From VFZN01 sp050249615 (lineage in GTDB: Bacteria; Acidobacteriota; Vicinamibacteria; Vicinamibacterales; UBA2999): a stretch of DNA of 64,000 nt. Positions 37,885-46,246 of this stretch are shown in pieces; position 1 is the first letter of the stretch, and every line of letters starts with the position of its first letter. The notes below the pieces were generated by a model. The model was not told the DNA's origin. It was given only the letters and a program-made list of their open reading frames with translations, and ran no database searches. The DNA lies in assembly GCA_050249615.1 (NCBI GenBank), contig JBFWQE010000011.1:3672-67671 (forward strand), given 5' to 3'. The position numbers and the translations under genes were made by a program.

Positions 37885-38790
37885 TCAGCGATACGTCGCG
37901 GGCACCGCGACTCCTGTTCCCACGCGATTGGTGCCGTACCAGCGGAAGCGCTTGGACCGCAGCCGCAGGAGCTCGAGCGACGCCGCAGCGGTCTCGAACA
38001 TCGACGGCTCGAGCCTGCGCACCCGGATCGCCGCGGCTTCCTGCAGGGCCCGCTCGCACAGGACGTTGACGAGACGGGGCAGTCCTCCCGACAGGGCATG
38101 AACGACATCCACGGCCTTGGGGCCGACGGTGATCGGCGCGCCCCCGGCCACGTGCAGGCGATGCTGGATGTACGGCTCGCACTCGTCGCGCTCGAGCGCC
38201 GTCAGGCGAGCGCGGTGGAGCACCACATCATCGAGGACGCGTGGCAGAGTCGGGGACCCCACCGTCGGCGGCTGAGAAGACAGGATCACGCGCAGCAGGG
38301 GCTCCTCGCCCGACTCGAGGGAGAGAAGCCCGAGCAGGCCCTCCACCGTCACCGGGGGCAGGAGATGCGCCTCGTCCAGGAGAATCAACGGACGGGGCCC
38401 GCCGCTCGTGCGCAGCCACTCGGCCAGCCAGCGGCTCAGTTCATCATGTCCGGCCCCGGCCAGGCGGTCCGTGGCCGCGGCCTCCTGCCTGGTCGCCCCC
38501 AGCTGCTGCAGCAGTCGCCGGTACAGCTCCTCTGGCGACAGCAGGGCGTTGGAGATGTAGACCACGCGCGATTCCTGCTGGAACGTCCGGAGGAGTGTCC
38601 GGCAGAGCGTGGACTTCCCCGTTCCGAGGTCGCCGGTCAGCAGCAGCACGGGCGCGCGCCGGGCGAGTCCGGTCGAGAGCCCGCCCAAAGCGCGGGCATG
38701 GGCGCGGCTCCGGAAGTGATACCGGGCGTCCGGAGTCAGGCTGAAGGGGCGCTCGAACAGCCCGAAGAACGACTCGTAGCCGGAGTGCAT
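37885..38790 (-). CDS. ExeA/GspA-like AAA ATPase
   Basis: The 301-residue product begins YESFFGLFERPFSLTPDARY, the usual ExeA-like start. Walker A LTGDLGTGKSTL, Walker B PLILLDEAHLL and a downstream LALERD-like region (LTALERDECEPYIQHRL) are present, as is GGLPRLVNVLCERAL with the sensor-2-like motif. Relatives energise type II secretion assembly or act as general AAA ATPases next to exporters. The peptidoglycan-binding C-domain of true ExeA is missing. No secretion genes are adjacent. Confidence 0.85.
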   Translation of the reverse strand: MHSGYESFFGLFERPFSLTPDARYHFRSRAHARALGGLSTGLARRAPVLLLTGDLGTGKSTLCRTLLRTFQQESRVVYISNALLSPEELYRRLLQQLGATRQEAAATDRLAGAGHDELSRWLAEWLRTSGGPRPLILLDEAHLLPPVTVEGLLGLLSLESGEEPLLRVILSSQPPTVGSPTLPRVLDDVVLHRARLTALERDECEPYIQHRLHVAGGAPITVGPKAVDVVHALSGGLPRLVNVLCERALQEAAAIRVRRLEPSMFETAAASLELLRLRSKRFRWYGTNRVGTGVAVPATYR

Positions 38791-38849
38791 GCCACTGCAC
38801 TTATCGGCCCGGGCGCCCGGGAACTACAGGCGCTCGAGGCCCGCAGTGT

Positions 38850-39404
38850 TCAGGCCCCCGTGCTGTCCGGCGGTGGGGGCGGCGACAGCGGGGGCGGAGG
38901 CGGCGCGAAGGTCGGCGGCGTGAACGCGGGAGCCGGCGGTGGCACGGGCGGCGGAGGCGGCTCGCTCTTGCGGAAGAAGAGCGCCCCGAACAGTCCGCCA
39001 ACCATCCCGAACACGCTGCACACGCAGAGGGTGATGAAGAAGCCGACAACGGCGGCCACACCCATCGCCGGGCCGCTCTTCAGCGCCTCGAGGAACTCGC
39101 GCGCCTCGGGCGGCATGTCGCTGGAGAGTGCCCGCTCGAGCATCCCCGCCTGGAACGGCAGGAGGACCGCGTTCAGCGGAATCGCCACGATGGTCCAGAC
39201 CACGGCGCCGATGGCGCCGGCCATGAGCCCGACCAGCGCGCCGTCACCCACCGTGATGGGATCCGGCCGCTGCTGCTGCATCAGGTAGGCGGCGAGCCCG
39301 CCGCCAAACAGGATCCAGGCGCAACAGCAGTTCGCCAGGTTGATGACCGGCAGGGCCGACAGGACACCCATGGCGACGCCGCCGAGCAGGGCTGGCTGAA
39401 GCAT
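38850..39404 (-). CDS. Membrane protein with proline-rich tail
   Basis: The 184-residue product has about four hydrophobic segments, starting LLGGVAMGVLSALPVINLANCCCAWILFGGG, with a cysteine triplet, then two Gly-rich helices near 57-80 and 113-140. A proline-rich tail of about 38 residues (PPPPPVPPPAPAF) follows. The pattern resembles uncharacterised membrane proteins of Acidobacteria with a Cys-Cys-Cys N-terminal helix. The function is unknown. TATCAT and seven C residues precede the ATG. Confidence 0.7.
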   Translation of the reverse strand: MLQPALLGGVAMGVLSALPVINLANCCCAWILFGGGLAAYLMQQQRPDPITVGDGALVGLMAGAIGAVVWTIVAIPLNAVLLPFQAGMLERALSSDMPPEAREFLEALKSGPAMGVAAVVGFFITLCVCSVFGMVGGLFGALFFRKSEPPPPPVPPPAPAFTPPTFAPPPPPLSPPPPPDSTGA

Positions 39405-39411
39405 GGGGGGG

Positions 39412-39417
39412 ATGATA
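39412..39417 (-). promoter_or_regulatory. Leaderless -10 box (TATCAT) for the proline-tailed membrane protein
   Basis: On the minus strand TATCAT, seven C residues and ATG follow each other, the same arrangement as at acsA. A GACTCCC array lies immediately upstream. Confidence 0.6.
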
Positions 39418-39419
39418 CT

Positions 39420-39460
39420 CGACGGGAGTCGGGAAGCGGGAGTCGGGAGCCGGAAGCTGA
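39420..39460. repeat. GGGAGTC (GACTCCC) 7-bp array
   Basis: Copies read CGGGAGTCGGGAAGCGGGAGTC and a further GGGAGCC. It is the reverse complement of the GACTCCC word and abuts the TATCAT box. Confidence 0.75.
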
Positions 39461-39532
39461 GGGACCACCGGCCGGGACAGATCGCGGGAGGGAGGAAAGT
39501 CCGGTCGGGACGGTCCCGGGCTTGGGGGTCAA

Positions 39533-39559
39533 CCCAAGACCTCAGGACCTCAAGACCTC
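39533..39559. repeat. AAGACCTC 8-bp array at the inositol synthase stop
   Basis: AAGACCTC, AGGACCTC and AAGACCTC follow in register, reaching into the stop codon of the inositol-3-phosphate synthase gene. It is a short array of the same size class as the others. Confidence 0.7.
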
Positions 39560-40871
39560 AGTCGTAGTACTCCAGCCCGAGGTGCGTGATCAGTTCTTCG
39601 CCCTTCATGTAGCGGAGTGTGTTCTTCAGCTTCATCAGCTGGATGAACAGGTCGTGCTCCGGGTACACCTCTTTGGCGTGCATCGGAGCCTTGAAGTAGA
39701 ACGACAGCCACTCCTGGATGCCGAACATGCCGGCGCGCTTCGCGAGGTCGAGGAACAACGCCGAGTCGAGGACGATGGGCGCGGCCAGGATCGAGTCGCG
39801 GCACAGGAAGTTGATCTTGAGCTGCATCGGGTAGCCGAGCCAGCCCACGAGATCGATGTTGTCCCAGCCTTCCTTGTTGTCGCCGCGCGGCGGGTAGTAG
39901 TTGATCCGGACGACGTGCGAGATGTCCTTGTAGAGCTCGGGGTAGAGGTGCGGCTGGAAGATATAGTCGAGCGCCGACTTCTTGCTCTCTTCCTTCGTCT
40001 TGAACGACTCGGGGTCGTCGAGGACCTCGCCGTCACGGTTGCCGAGGATGTTGGTGGAGTACCACCCGCGCACCCCCAGGAGGCGCGCTTTCAACCCCGG
40101 GGCGATGACCGTCTTGATGAGCGTCTGCCCCGTCTTCATGTCGTTGCCGGCGACGGGCGCCTTCGTCTGGTTGGCCAGCTCCAGCATCGCGGGCACGTCG
40201 GCGGTGAGATTCGGCGCCGCGTTGGCGAACGGGATGCCCTCCTTGAGCGCAGCGTACGCGTACACCATGCTCGAAGGGATCGCATCGTCGCTCTGCTCCA
40301 GCCCCTTTTCGAGGGCGGCGAGCGACTGGTGCACCGGGCCTTCCGTCATGAAGACCTCCGTGCTGCCACACCACACCATCACGAGGCGTGAGCAGCCGTT
40401 CTTCTCCTTGAAGGCCCGAATGTCGGCAATGAGCTGTTCGGCCAGGTCCTTCTTGTTCCTGCCCTTCTTGACGTTCGGACCGCTCAGGCGCTTCACGTAG
40501 CGCTGGTCGAACACGGCCGGCATGGGCTTGATGGCTTCCATCTCGCCGCGGACCTGATCGAGGAGCGCGGGCTCGAGCACGCCCGCGGTGCGGGCCGCAG
40601 CGTAGCAGTCCTCTTCGAAGATGTCCCAGCCCCCGAAGACGATGTCGTCCAGGCCGGCCAGGGGCACGAAGTCCTTGATCCTCGGCGACCGGCCGTCGGT
40701 GCGCTTGCCAAGGCGGATGGTGCCCATCTGGGTGAGCGATCCGATGGGCTGCGCGAGACCCTTGCGGATGGCGGCCACGCCCGCGATCGTCGTGGTGCTG
40801 ACGGCACCAAGACCCACGAGCAGCACGCCGAGTTTGCCCTCTGCAGGAGCGATGTTTATTGGCGTCTTCAC
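39558..40871 (-). CDS. ino1: Inositol-3-phosphate synthase
   Basis: This NAD-dependent enzyme cyclises glucose-6-phosphate to inositol-3-phosphate, the entry to inositol lipids and solutes. The 437-residue product has a Rossmann start (LGVLLVGLGAVSTTTIAGV), TDGRSPRIKDFVPLAGLDD, the family region PVAGNDMKTGQTLIKTVIAP near 225, and KINFLCRDSILAAPIVLD. The translation start is a GTG with a TAAGAT box nine bases upstream and no Shine-Dalgarno. It is divergent from a small methyltransferase-like gene only 25 bp away. Confidence 0.95.
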   Translation of the reverse strand: MKTPINIAPAEGKLGVLLVGLGAVSTTTIAGVAAIRKGLAQPIGSLTQMGTIRLGKRTDGRSPRIKDFVPLAGLDDIVFGGWDIFEEDCYAAARTAGVLEPALLDQVRGEMEAIKPMPAVFDQRYVKRLSGPNVKKGRNKKDLAEQLIADIRAFKEKNGCSRLVMVWCGSTEVFMTEGPVHQSLAALEKGLEQSDDAIPSSMVYAYAALKEGIPFANAAPNLTADVPAMLELANQTKAPVAGNDMKTGQTLIKTVIAPGLKARLLGVRGWYSTNILGNRDGEVLDDPESFKTKEESKKSALDYIFQPHLYPELYKDISHVVRINYYPPRGDNKEGWDNIDLVGWLGYPMQLKINFLCRDSILAAPIVLDSALFLDLAKRAGMFGIQEWLSFYFKAPMHAKEVYPEHDLFIQLMKLKNTLRYMKGEELITHLGLEYYD

Positions 40872-40880
40872 AACCTGACG

Positions 40881-40886
40881 ATCTTA
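40881..40886 (-). promoter_or_regulatory. Leaderless -10 box for inositol synthase (TAAGAT)
   Basis: On the minus strand TAAGAT is nine bases from the GTG. It overlaps the divergent TATCAT box by two base pairs. Confidence 0.5.
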
Positions 40887-40890
40887 TCAT
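40885..40890 (+). promoter_or_regulatory. Leaderless -10 box (TATCAT) for the methyltransferase-like gene
   Basis: TATCAT ends six bases before the ATG at 40897. The two divergent boxes share 40885-40886, so the promoters should compete for polymerase. Confidence 0.5.
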
Positions 40891-40896
40891 GGGGCC

Positions 40897-41472
40897 ATGA
40901 TTGGCCAGTTCCTGCGGACCGTTCGGCGGCACCGCCAGATGGACCCGCTGCACGTCACGATGACAGGCGTCCGCATGGGCGAGCGCTTCGCGCAGATCGG
41001 ATGCGACGACGAGGCGCTGCTGGGGGGGCTCGCGGCAAAGGTGGGCCTGAGCGGAGCCTGCACGGTGGTAGCGTTCGACGAGGAGGCCGCGGCACGCGCG
41101 CGGAAGGTCGGGGCTGGAGTCGGCGCGCTCATCGACGTCCGGGTTGTGCCCCCCGGCGCCTTCGGCATCGACAGCGCCAGCGTGGACATGGTGGTGGTGG
41201 ACGATACCCGCGGCACGTTCGCGCGGCTGCCGGATGTGGACCGCCGCGCAGCGCTGGCGGAAGCTCTTCGCATGCTGCGGAACGGCGGCCGGGTCGAGGT
41301 GGTCGAGCGGGTGTCGGTGAAGGGCCTGCTCGGCGGACACATCACGCGCCCCGAAGGCTACCTGGTGGAGAGCGATCTGGCCGCGGCGGGCTTCAAGCCC
41401 GTGCGGATGCTCGCGGAGAAGGAGGGCGTCCGGTTCGTGGAGGGGTTGAAGGGCGCCGCCGTCACCCCCTAG
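40897..41472 (+). CDS. Class I SAM-dependent methyltransferase-like protein
   Basis: The 191-residue product has a Rossmann-like order: a loop MGERFAQIGCDDEALLGGLAAKVGLSG that replaces the usual glycine motif, CTVVAFDEEAAARAR, SVDMVVVDDTRGTFARL, and EALRMLRNGGRVEVVERV, the typical post-motif strand. The length suits a small methyltransferase without an added domain. The degenerate glycine loop leaves open whether it binds SAM. The promoter overlaps that of inositol synthase, but I see no functional link. Confidence 0.68.
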   Translation: MIGQFLRTVRRHRQMDPLHVTMTGVRMGERFAQIGCDDEALLGGLAAKVGLSGACTVVAFDEEAAARARKVGAGVGALIDVRVVPPGAFGIDSASVDMVVVDDTRGTFARLPDVDRRAALAEALRMLRNGGRVEVVERVSVKGLLGGHITRPEGYLVESDLAAAGFKPVRMLAEKEGVRFVEGLKGAAVTP

Positions 41473-41486
41473 CCCCGAGTGCGCGG

Positions 41487-41492
41487 TAAGAT
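41487..41492 (+). promoter_or_regulatory. Candidate -10 box (TAAGAT) for the SnoaL-like gene
   Basis: TAAGAT lies 30 bp before the ATG, and GCAGGAGG is within the leader, so this promoter gives a normal leadered mRNA. Confidence 0.35.
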
Positions 41493-41522
41493 GGCGGTCC
41501 GGCTCAGGCAGGAGGCTCCGCC

Positions 41523-41954
41523 ATGACGAGCGACGAGATCCGTGCGTTCCTCGACCGGTTCGTGCATGCATGGGAGCGTCAGGACGTCGCGGCGCTCAGC
41601 GCCTGTTACGCGGACGACTGCGAGGTCGTCAGCCCCATCTTCGGCACGATGAAAGGCCGGGCCCAGGTCGAGAAGTCCTACACCGACCTGTTCAAGGCCT
41701 TTGCCAGCCCCACCATCCGTCTGGACGACACCATCGTCGCCAATCGCGACCAGGCGCGGGCCGTCATCGTCTGGACCGTGCAATCCACGCACGTGGGAGA
41801 GGTCTTCGGGATGCCGGCCACTGGCCGCCGGATCGAGCGAACGATGGCGTACCTCTTCACGCTGCGCGACGGGCTCATCATCCGGGAGCGGCGCGTCTAC
41901 GACTTCACGAGCATGCTCATGCAGCTGGGGGTGCTGAAGGCGCGGCCTGCATGA
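41523..41954 (+). CDS. SnoaL/NTF2-like ester-cyclase family protein
   Basis: The 143-residue product is a single cone-shaped NTF2-like domain. The first helix is EIRAFLDRFVHAWERQDV, followed by LSACYADDCEVVSPIFGTMKGRAQV, a strand VIVWTVQSTHVGEVFGMPATGRRIE and the last strand ERRVYDFTSMLMQLG. The FGMPATGRRI segment is typical of SnoaL-like polyketide cyclases and unknown homologues. No polyketide genes are nearby, so the substrate is unknown. AGGAGG lies six bases from the ATG. Confidence 0.85.
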   Translation: MTSDEIRAFLDRFVHAWERQDVAALSACYADDCEVVSPIFGTMKGRAQVEKSYTDLFKAFASPTIRLDDTIVANRDQARAVIVWTVQSTHVGEVFGMPATGRRIERTMAYLFTLRDGLIIRERRVYDFTSMLMQLGVLKARPA

Positions 41955-41964
41955 CGGCAATGGG

Positions 41965-42861
41965 TCAGGGCGTCAGGTCCGGCCGGTACTCGCCGACGAA
42001 CTCCATCACGGACGACGCCTCCACCATGTCCTTCGCGCGGAACCGGACCGTGTGCGAAGCGGTTCGCTCGAACATCGGCAGGTAGGCCAGCACCTCGGCC
42101 GGCATGTAGTGCTTGAAGCTCACCTCCACGGTGACCGGCCCCTGGGGGCGATACGGCTTCAGCTCGGCGCGCCGGGCCAGGCCAACCTTCACGGCCGGGC
42201 CGATCAGGTCGAGCGCGGCCCGAGGCGTCAGCGTCAGCGCGGAGTGGAAGCCGAGGCTCTTCTTCGTCTCCGCTCCCTCGATGGGGCCGATCACCTTCCG
42301 CACCTCGGCGACGGCCGCGTCGTCGCCGGAGATCATGACGACCGGCACGCCAAAGTGTCCCGCGATGGCGGCATTCCATGCGCCCTCGGTCATGTCGATG
42401 CCGTTCACGGCCACGCGGGTGAGCGTGGCGCTCGAGAAGGTGTGCGCGCGCACACCCGCCGGGTTGGTCGTGGACGAGTGATAACCGATGAAGACGGCGG
42501 CGTCGAACGTCTCATCGATGCCGGCCATCATCTGCAGCCGTCGCGGCCACGACCGGACGATGCGGACGTCGGGCGGGAACTGCTCGATGAGGAGGTTCTC
42601 GCCGTTGCCGTGCGAGTCGGCGACGACGATTTCGGTGGCGCCGGCCTCCTTCGCCGCCGTCACGGCCGCCATCGCCTCGCGGGTCATGAACTCGCGAAAC
42701 CGCCCGTACTCGAAGCCCGAAGGCCCGATCTGGTCGCCGGTGACCACGCCCGCGATGCCCTCCATGTCGACCGAGATGTGCACTTTCAGCTTCTGGGATT
42801 GCGTGCCAACGGGGAGGGCGGCGGCGATGAAGACGGCAAAGGCAAGCAGGGCTCGTGGCAT
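41965..42861 (-). CDS. Secreted M55 D-aminopeptidase-like protein
   Basis: The 298-residue product has a signal peptide (ALLAFAVFIAAALPVGTQS). The M55 zinc peptidase fold follows: VHISVDMEGIAGVV with the first ligands DxE, VVADSHGNGENLL with DxHGN, and GYHS. FHSALTLTPRAALDLIG is also typical. The Bacillus DppA relative cleaves D-Ala-D-Ala and similar D-peptides; a periplasmic role in recycling cell-wall peptides is an inference. It converges on the SnoaL-like gene with a 10-bp gap. The chosen ATG starts the signal peptide; longer frames were rejected. Confidence 0.85.
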   Translation of the reverse strand: MPRALLAFAVFIAAALPVGTQSQKLKVHISVDMEGIAGVVTGDQIGPSGFEYGRFREFMTREAMAAVTAAKEAGATEIVVADSHGNGENLLIEQFPPDVRIVRSWPRRLQMMAGIDETFDAAVFIGYHSSTTNPAGVRAHTFSSATLTRVAVNGIDMTEGAWNAAIAGHFGVPVVMISGDDAAVAEVRKVIGPIEGAETKKSLGFHSALTLTPRAALDLIGPAVKVGLARRAELKPYRPQGPVTVEVSFKHYMPAEVLAYLPMFERTASHTVRFRAKDMVEASSVMEFVGEYRPDLTP

Positions 42862-43007
42862 GAGCGCGTCATTTAGCAGGAAATCCCGGGCAGACACAAG
42901 GCTGTGGCTGCAAGTGGACGGTGGTATCGGCTGAGGACGGAGGAATGGGCGAGAGAAGCCGGATTCGGGCCCGATTCGCCTTGACCCGGTGGGGAAGGAG
43001 GCATCTG

Positions 43008-44150
43008 ATGGACGGCAAGGGTTTTGCGATGTCGGCCATCGAGCCAGCCATGCAGCCCGACGTCTACTCCGCCCAGGACATCGCCGCCGCCGCCAGGGTT
43101 CCCGAAGCGTGGGTCGAGCACCTGCTGGCCCGCGGCGAGATTCGCTCGGTCGCGGCCCTGCTGCCGGCAGGCACCCCACTCGATCCGGACCTGGCGCGTT
43201 ACGTGCCGCACGACGAAGCCGTCCGAGCCGTCCGGGCACTGTCAGCCGGGCTGCCCGTAGCTCTGCCATCGGCCGCTGGCGTGCTCGGCAGGGAACTCTT
43301 CGGCGAGACGCCACGCCACGCGCGTCCCGCAACGGTCCCGCTTGTCGTGTCCACGAGCCTCCATGGTCTGGTCGCGGCCAGCATCCTGTTCATCGCCAGC
43401 CTGGGCCTGGCGTCGGCCAGCGAGCCCACCGAGCCGCTCGAGCCCCCGGACCCGCCCGTGCGTCTTGTGTTCGTGGCGACGCCCGGTCCGGGCGGTGGAG
43501 GTGGCGGCGGCGGGCTCAAGATGAAGGCGCCGCCGCCGAAGGCCGAGCGCAAAGGCAGCATGACCGTGAACAGCCCGATTCCCGTGCGCCGGCTGCCGCC
43601 GCCGCTCGAGGCAAAGCCGCGGGTGGTCGAGCCGCCGCCCGCCCCGCTCGAAGCGAAGACACTGCCACCCGTGATGGCGCCGGTGGTCACCGCTCCGGCC
43701 GACGCACGTGACCGCGAGGGCGTGATGGCGAAGGCTGAGCAGCCGGAACCAAGCGCCGGGCCGGGCACAGGTGGCGGTGTGGGTACGGGCCGCGGCACCG
43801 GGCTCGGCGAAGGCGATGGATCGGGCATCGGCGACGGATCAGGCGGGGGCACCGGCGGTGGGCCATACAGGCCCGGCAGCGGTGTGGATCCGCCCCGGCT
43901 CCTGCGCGAGGTGAGGGCGGAATATTCGGACGCGGCGCGCCGGGCCAACCTCGAAGGCGTGGTGGTCCTGGAGATCGTCGTCCGGCGGGACGGCACCGTC
44001 GGCGACGTGCGAATCCTGAAGGGCCTGGGGCTCAACCTGAACGAGCAGGCCGTCAAGGCGGTGCGCCAGTGGCGGTTCGCGCCGGCACGGCTGAAGGGCA
44101 CGCCGGTCGACGTCGTGGTCGAAGTCGACGTGGAGTTCCGACTCAGATGA
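43008..44150 (+). CDS. TonB energy transducer with HTH-like N-terminal domain
   Basis: The 380-residue product has a cytoplasmic N-terminus with YSAQDIAAAARVPEAWVEHL, similar to a MerR/excisionase-type helix-turn-helix, and LLARGEIRSVAA as a wing-like strand. A single membrane helix lies near 112-138 (LVAASILFIASLGLASA). Pro-rich and Gly-rich linkers fill 145-290. The C-terminal TonB domain ends with YSDAARRANLEGVVVLEIVV, RRDGTVGDVRILKGLG and AVRQWRFAPARLKG. It should power outer-membrane receptors. GGGGAAGGAGG precedes the ATG at 43008. Confidence 0.85.
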   Translation: MDGKGFAMSAIEPAMQPDVYSAQDIAAAARVPEAWVEHLLARGEIRSVAALLPAGTPLDPDLARYVPHDEAVRAVRALSAGLPVALPSAAGVLGRELFGETPRHARPATVPLVVSTSLHGLVAASILFIASLGLASASEPTEPLEPPDPPVRLVFVATPGPGGGGGGGGLKMKAPPPKAERKGSMTVNSPIPVRRLPPPLEAKPRVVEPPPAPLEAKTLPPVMAPVVTAPADARDREGVMAKAEQPEPSAGPGTGGGVGTGRGTGLGEGDGSGIGDGSGGGTGGGPYRPGSGVDPPRLLREVRAEYSDAARRANLEGVVVLEIVVRRDGTVGDVRILKGLGLNLNEQAVKAVRQWRFAPARLKGTPVDVVVEVDVEFRLR

Positions 44151-44174
44151 GACGCTGATGGGCCGCGGATGGTG

Positions 44175-44221
44175 CACGGGCCGCAGATGACGCAGGGTCA
44201 CACGGGCCGCAGATGACGCAG
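44175..44221. repeat. GGGCCGCAGATGACGCAG tandem repeat, two copies
   Basis: A 21-bp unit (44175-44195 and 44201-44221, period 26 bp) sits in the 111-bp gap after the tonB gene. A related GGCCGCGGATGGTGCA word lies just upstream. Its reversed words resemble the array at 10.2 kb. Confidence 0.8.
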
Positions 44222-44261
44222 ATTGGCGGGGTCCGTCGACGGTGCGGATGGCAGAGGGCAT

Positions 44262-45059
44262 ATGGACACACTCCTGATCGCAATCACGGTGGCTTCGCTC
44301 GGTGCCGCGCTCGCGCTGGGCGTGGTGTCCTGGCGGGTGTCGAAGGAGGAGCGGCGCAGGGCGGCGGCGCGTGTGGCGGCGCTGTCAGCCGCGGCGCGGG
44401 ACGAGGAGATCGCACCCCGGTCGGTTGCCATCGCACCCCTTCCGGAGCCCACACCCGCTGGTGCGACGGCGCGCCCCTGGAAGCCGGCGTCGGTCTCGCA
44501 GCCCGAGTCGCTCGACGCATTCGATCGCGAGGCGGCTCGGTCGGAGGTTCCTGTGCGCGGCGGATTCCTGGGTGCCGACATTCCCGCTCGTGAGGGCACG
44601 GGACGCCAGCGAGGCCTGGCGGCGGCGGCCGCCGTGCTCGCCGTGGTCGTCGGCGCGTTCGCCCTTGCGCGCATGGGCGGCGGCGCGGAGGCGACCGAGA
44701 GCGCCGGAACAGCGCCAGCGCCCCTCGAACTGCTGTCCCTGAGGCACGAGCGTGAAGGCGCGACGCTGTCCGTGGCCGGCCTGGTGCGCAACCCGCCGGC
44801 GGGCACGAACGTCGAGCGCGTGTCCGCGGTCGTGCTTCTCTTCGATCAGCAGGGCACGTTCGTCACGAGCGCGAAAGCGCCCATCGACTTCGTGAAGCTG
44901 GCGGCGGGCGACGAGTCGCCCTTCGTCGTGAAGATGCCGGCGCCGCAGGCCGTGGCGCGCTACCGCGTGAGCTTCCGTACTGACGACGGTACGCTGCCGC
45001 ACGTCGACCGGCGGGGTGAGTCGCCCGCGGCCACGCCGGTGGCGCTGGCGCGGCCCTGA
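44262..45059 (+). CDS. Bitopic membrane protein with FxLYD-like extracellular domain
   Basis: The 265-residue product has an N-terminal helix (LLIAITVASLGAALALGVVSW), a charged helix, a Pro/Ala linker and a second helix near 125-142 (AAAAVLAVVVGAFALARM). The C-terminal domain has beta-strand rhythm: LELLSLRHEREGATLSVAGLVRN, VSAVVLLFDQQGTFVTSAKAPI and YRVSFRTDDGTLP, resembling FxLYD folds. Its role is unknown. It lies between tonB and the VWFA gene on the same strand. Confidence 0.72.
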   Translation: MDTLLIAITVASLGAALALGVVSWRVSKEERRRAAARVAALSAAARDEEIAPRSVAIAPLPEPTPAGATARPWKPASVSQPESLDAFDREAARSEVPVRGGFLGADIPAREGTGRQRGLAAAAAVLAVVVGAFALARMGGGAEATESAGTAPAPLELLSLRHEREGATLSVAGLVRNPPAGTNVERVSAVVLLFDQQGTFVTSAKAPIDFVKLAAGDESPFVVKMPAPQAVARYRVSFRTDDGTLPHVDRRGESPAATPVALARP

Positions 45060-45116
45060 GGCCACGTGGGAGTCCAGAGTCCGAGCGTTCAAGGTTCACA
45101 GTTCGAGGATCCAGCC

Positions 45117-46178
45117 ATGCGTCACCCATCTCGGCGTCCAACGGCGGTCTTGCTCGCGTTCACCGGGCTGCTGGGGCTGCAGGCCACGGCGCCGGTGGAG
45201 GGGCAGGACGGATTCCGCTTCCGGAGCGGTGTGGAGCTCATCAACGTCACGGCCACGGTCACCGACCGGAGCGGGCGGTTCCTCTCGGGTCTGACGAAGG
45301 ACGACTTCGTCGTCTACGAGGACAACCAGCCGATGGAGATCACGCATTTCTCCGCCGAGCGATCGCCGGTGAGCCTCGGGATCGTCCTGGACACGAGCGG
45401 CAGCATGCAGGGCGAGAAATGGTCCGCGGCCCGCGACGCGATCGATCGCTTCCTGCAGCAGCTCACGGATCCCGACGACGACTTCTTCCTCTACCGGTTC
45501 AGCGGTGGCGCGGACCTGGTGCAGGACTGGACCAGCGATCGGCGTGCCGTCAGCTGGAGCCTGGGCCGCGTGAACCCGAACGGCGGCACGGCGATGTACG
45601 ACGCGGTGGCCGAGGCCGTGCCGATGGCACACGGCGGGCGCAACCGCAAGAAGGCCGTCGTCATCATCTCTGACGGCAACGACACGAGCAGCCGAGTAGG
45701 CCCGGGTGAAGTGCGGCAACTCGTGCGCGAAACCGAGGTGCTCGTCTACGCCGTCGGGATCGACGGCCAGGGGCAGCCGACGATCGTGTCGCGGCCGCGG
45801 CCGCCCATCGGCGGCGGGCCCCGCCTGCCGATTCCCTTCCCGTTCCCGGGTGGCGGCCGACGCGGCGGCGGCGGATACCCGATGCCGCCGTTTCCGGGGA
45901 GCGGCGGCGGCGTGTACTCGTCGGGCTCTGCCGATCGGGTGAACGTGGCCGCGCTCCGCGAGATCACGGACGACAGCGGCGGCCGCACCGAGATCGTGCG
46001 CGACCCTCGCGACCTGGATCCGGCGACCGCCAACATCGCGGACGAGCTGAGCAAGCAGTACTACATCGGGTACCCCAGCCCCGGGCACAAGGACGGGCGC
46101 TGGCACACCATCCGCGTGGAGGTTCGCGATCCGTCGCTCCGCGTACGCGCCAGGCGCGGATACGTGGCCACGCCGTGA
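45117..46178 (+). CDS. Secreted VWFA-related protein (acidobacterial type)
   Basis: The 353-residue product has a signal peptide (PTAVLLAFTGLLGLQATAPVEG). An N-terminal strand region VELINVTATVTDRSGRFLSGLTKDDFVVYEDN is the usual lead to VWFA-related acidobacterial proteins. The vWA domain has the MIDAS motif DTSGSMQ, NGGTAMYDAV and VVIISDGNDTSS, then a Gly/Pro loop and the tail VEVRDPSLRVRARRGYVATP. It should bind a partner through a divalent cation. GAGGAT lies upstream of the ATG; just before it is a degenerate GTTCAAGGTTCAC array. Confidence 0.9.
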   Translation: MRHPSRRPTAVLLAFTGLLGLQATAPVEGQDGFRFRSGVELINVTATVTDRSGRFLSGLTKDDFVVYEDNQPMEITHFSAERSPVSLGIVLDTSGSMQGEKWSAARDAIDRFLQQLTDPDDDFFLYRFSGGADLVQDWTSDRRAVSWSLGRVNPNGGTAMYDAVAEAVPMAHGGRNRKKAVVIISDGNDTSSRVGPGEVRQLVRETEVLVYAVGIDGQGQPTIVSRPRPPIGGGPRLPIPFPFPGGGRRGGGGYPMPPFPGSGGGVYSSGSADRVNVAALREITDDSGGRTEIVRDPRDLDPATANIADELSKQYYIGYPSPGHKDGRWHTIRVEVRDPSLRVRARRGYVATP

Positions 46179-46201
46179 GCTCCCCAGAGGACATCCTCCC
46201 C

Positions 46202-46217
46202 TGGCACGACCTTCGCA
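46202..46217 (+). promoter_or_regulatory. Candidate sigma-54 promoter (-24/-12) for the BON gene
   Basis: TGGCACG, four bases, then TCGCA matches the sigma-54 consensus TGGCACG-N4-TTGCA with a single mismatch. GG and GC are at the required spacing, and the predicted start at about 46228 gives a leader of about 19 nt that holds GGTGGAG. A sigma-54 activator is encoded at 19.4 kb. Confidence 0.45.
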
Positions 46218-46246
46218 CTGATCGGCACCAGAGAGAGGTGGAGATC

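Noticed and set aside
38850..39404. Proline-tailed membrane protein as a TonB-type transducer because of its PPPP tail
   Set aside because: It has several membrane helices and no C-terminal TonB domain after the proline run.
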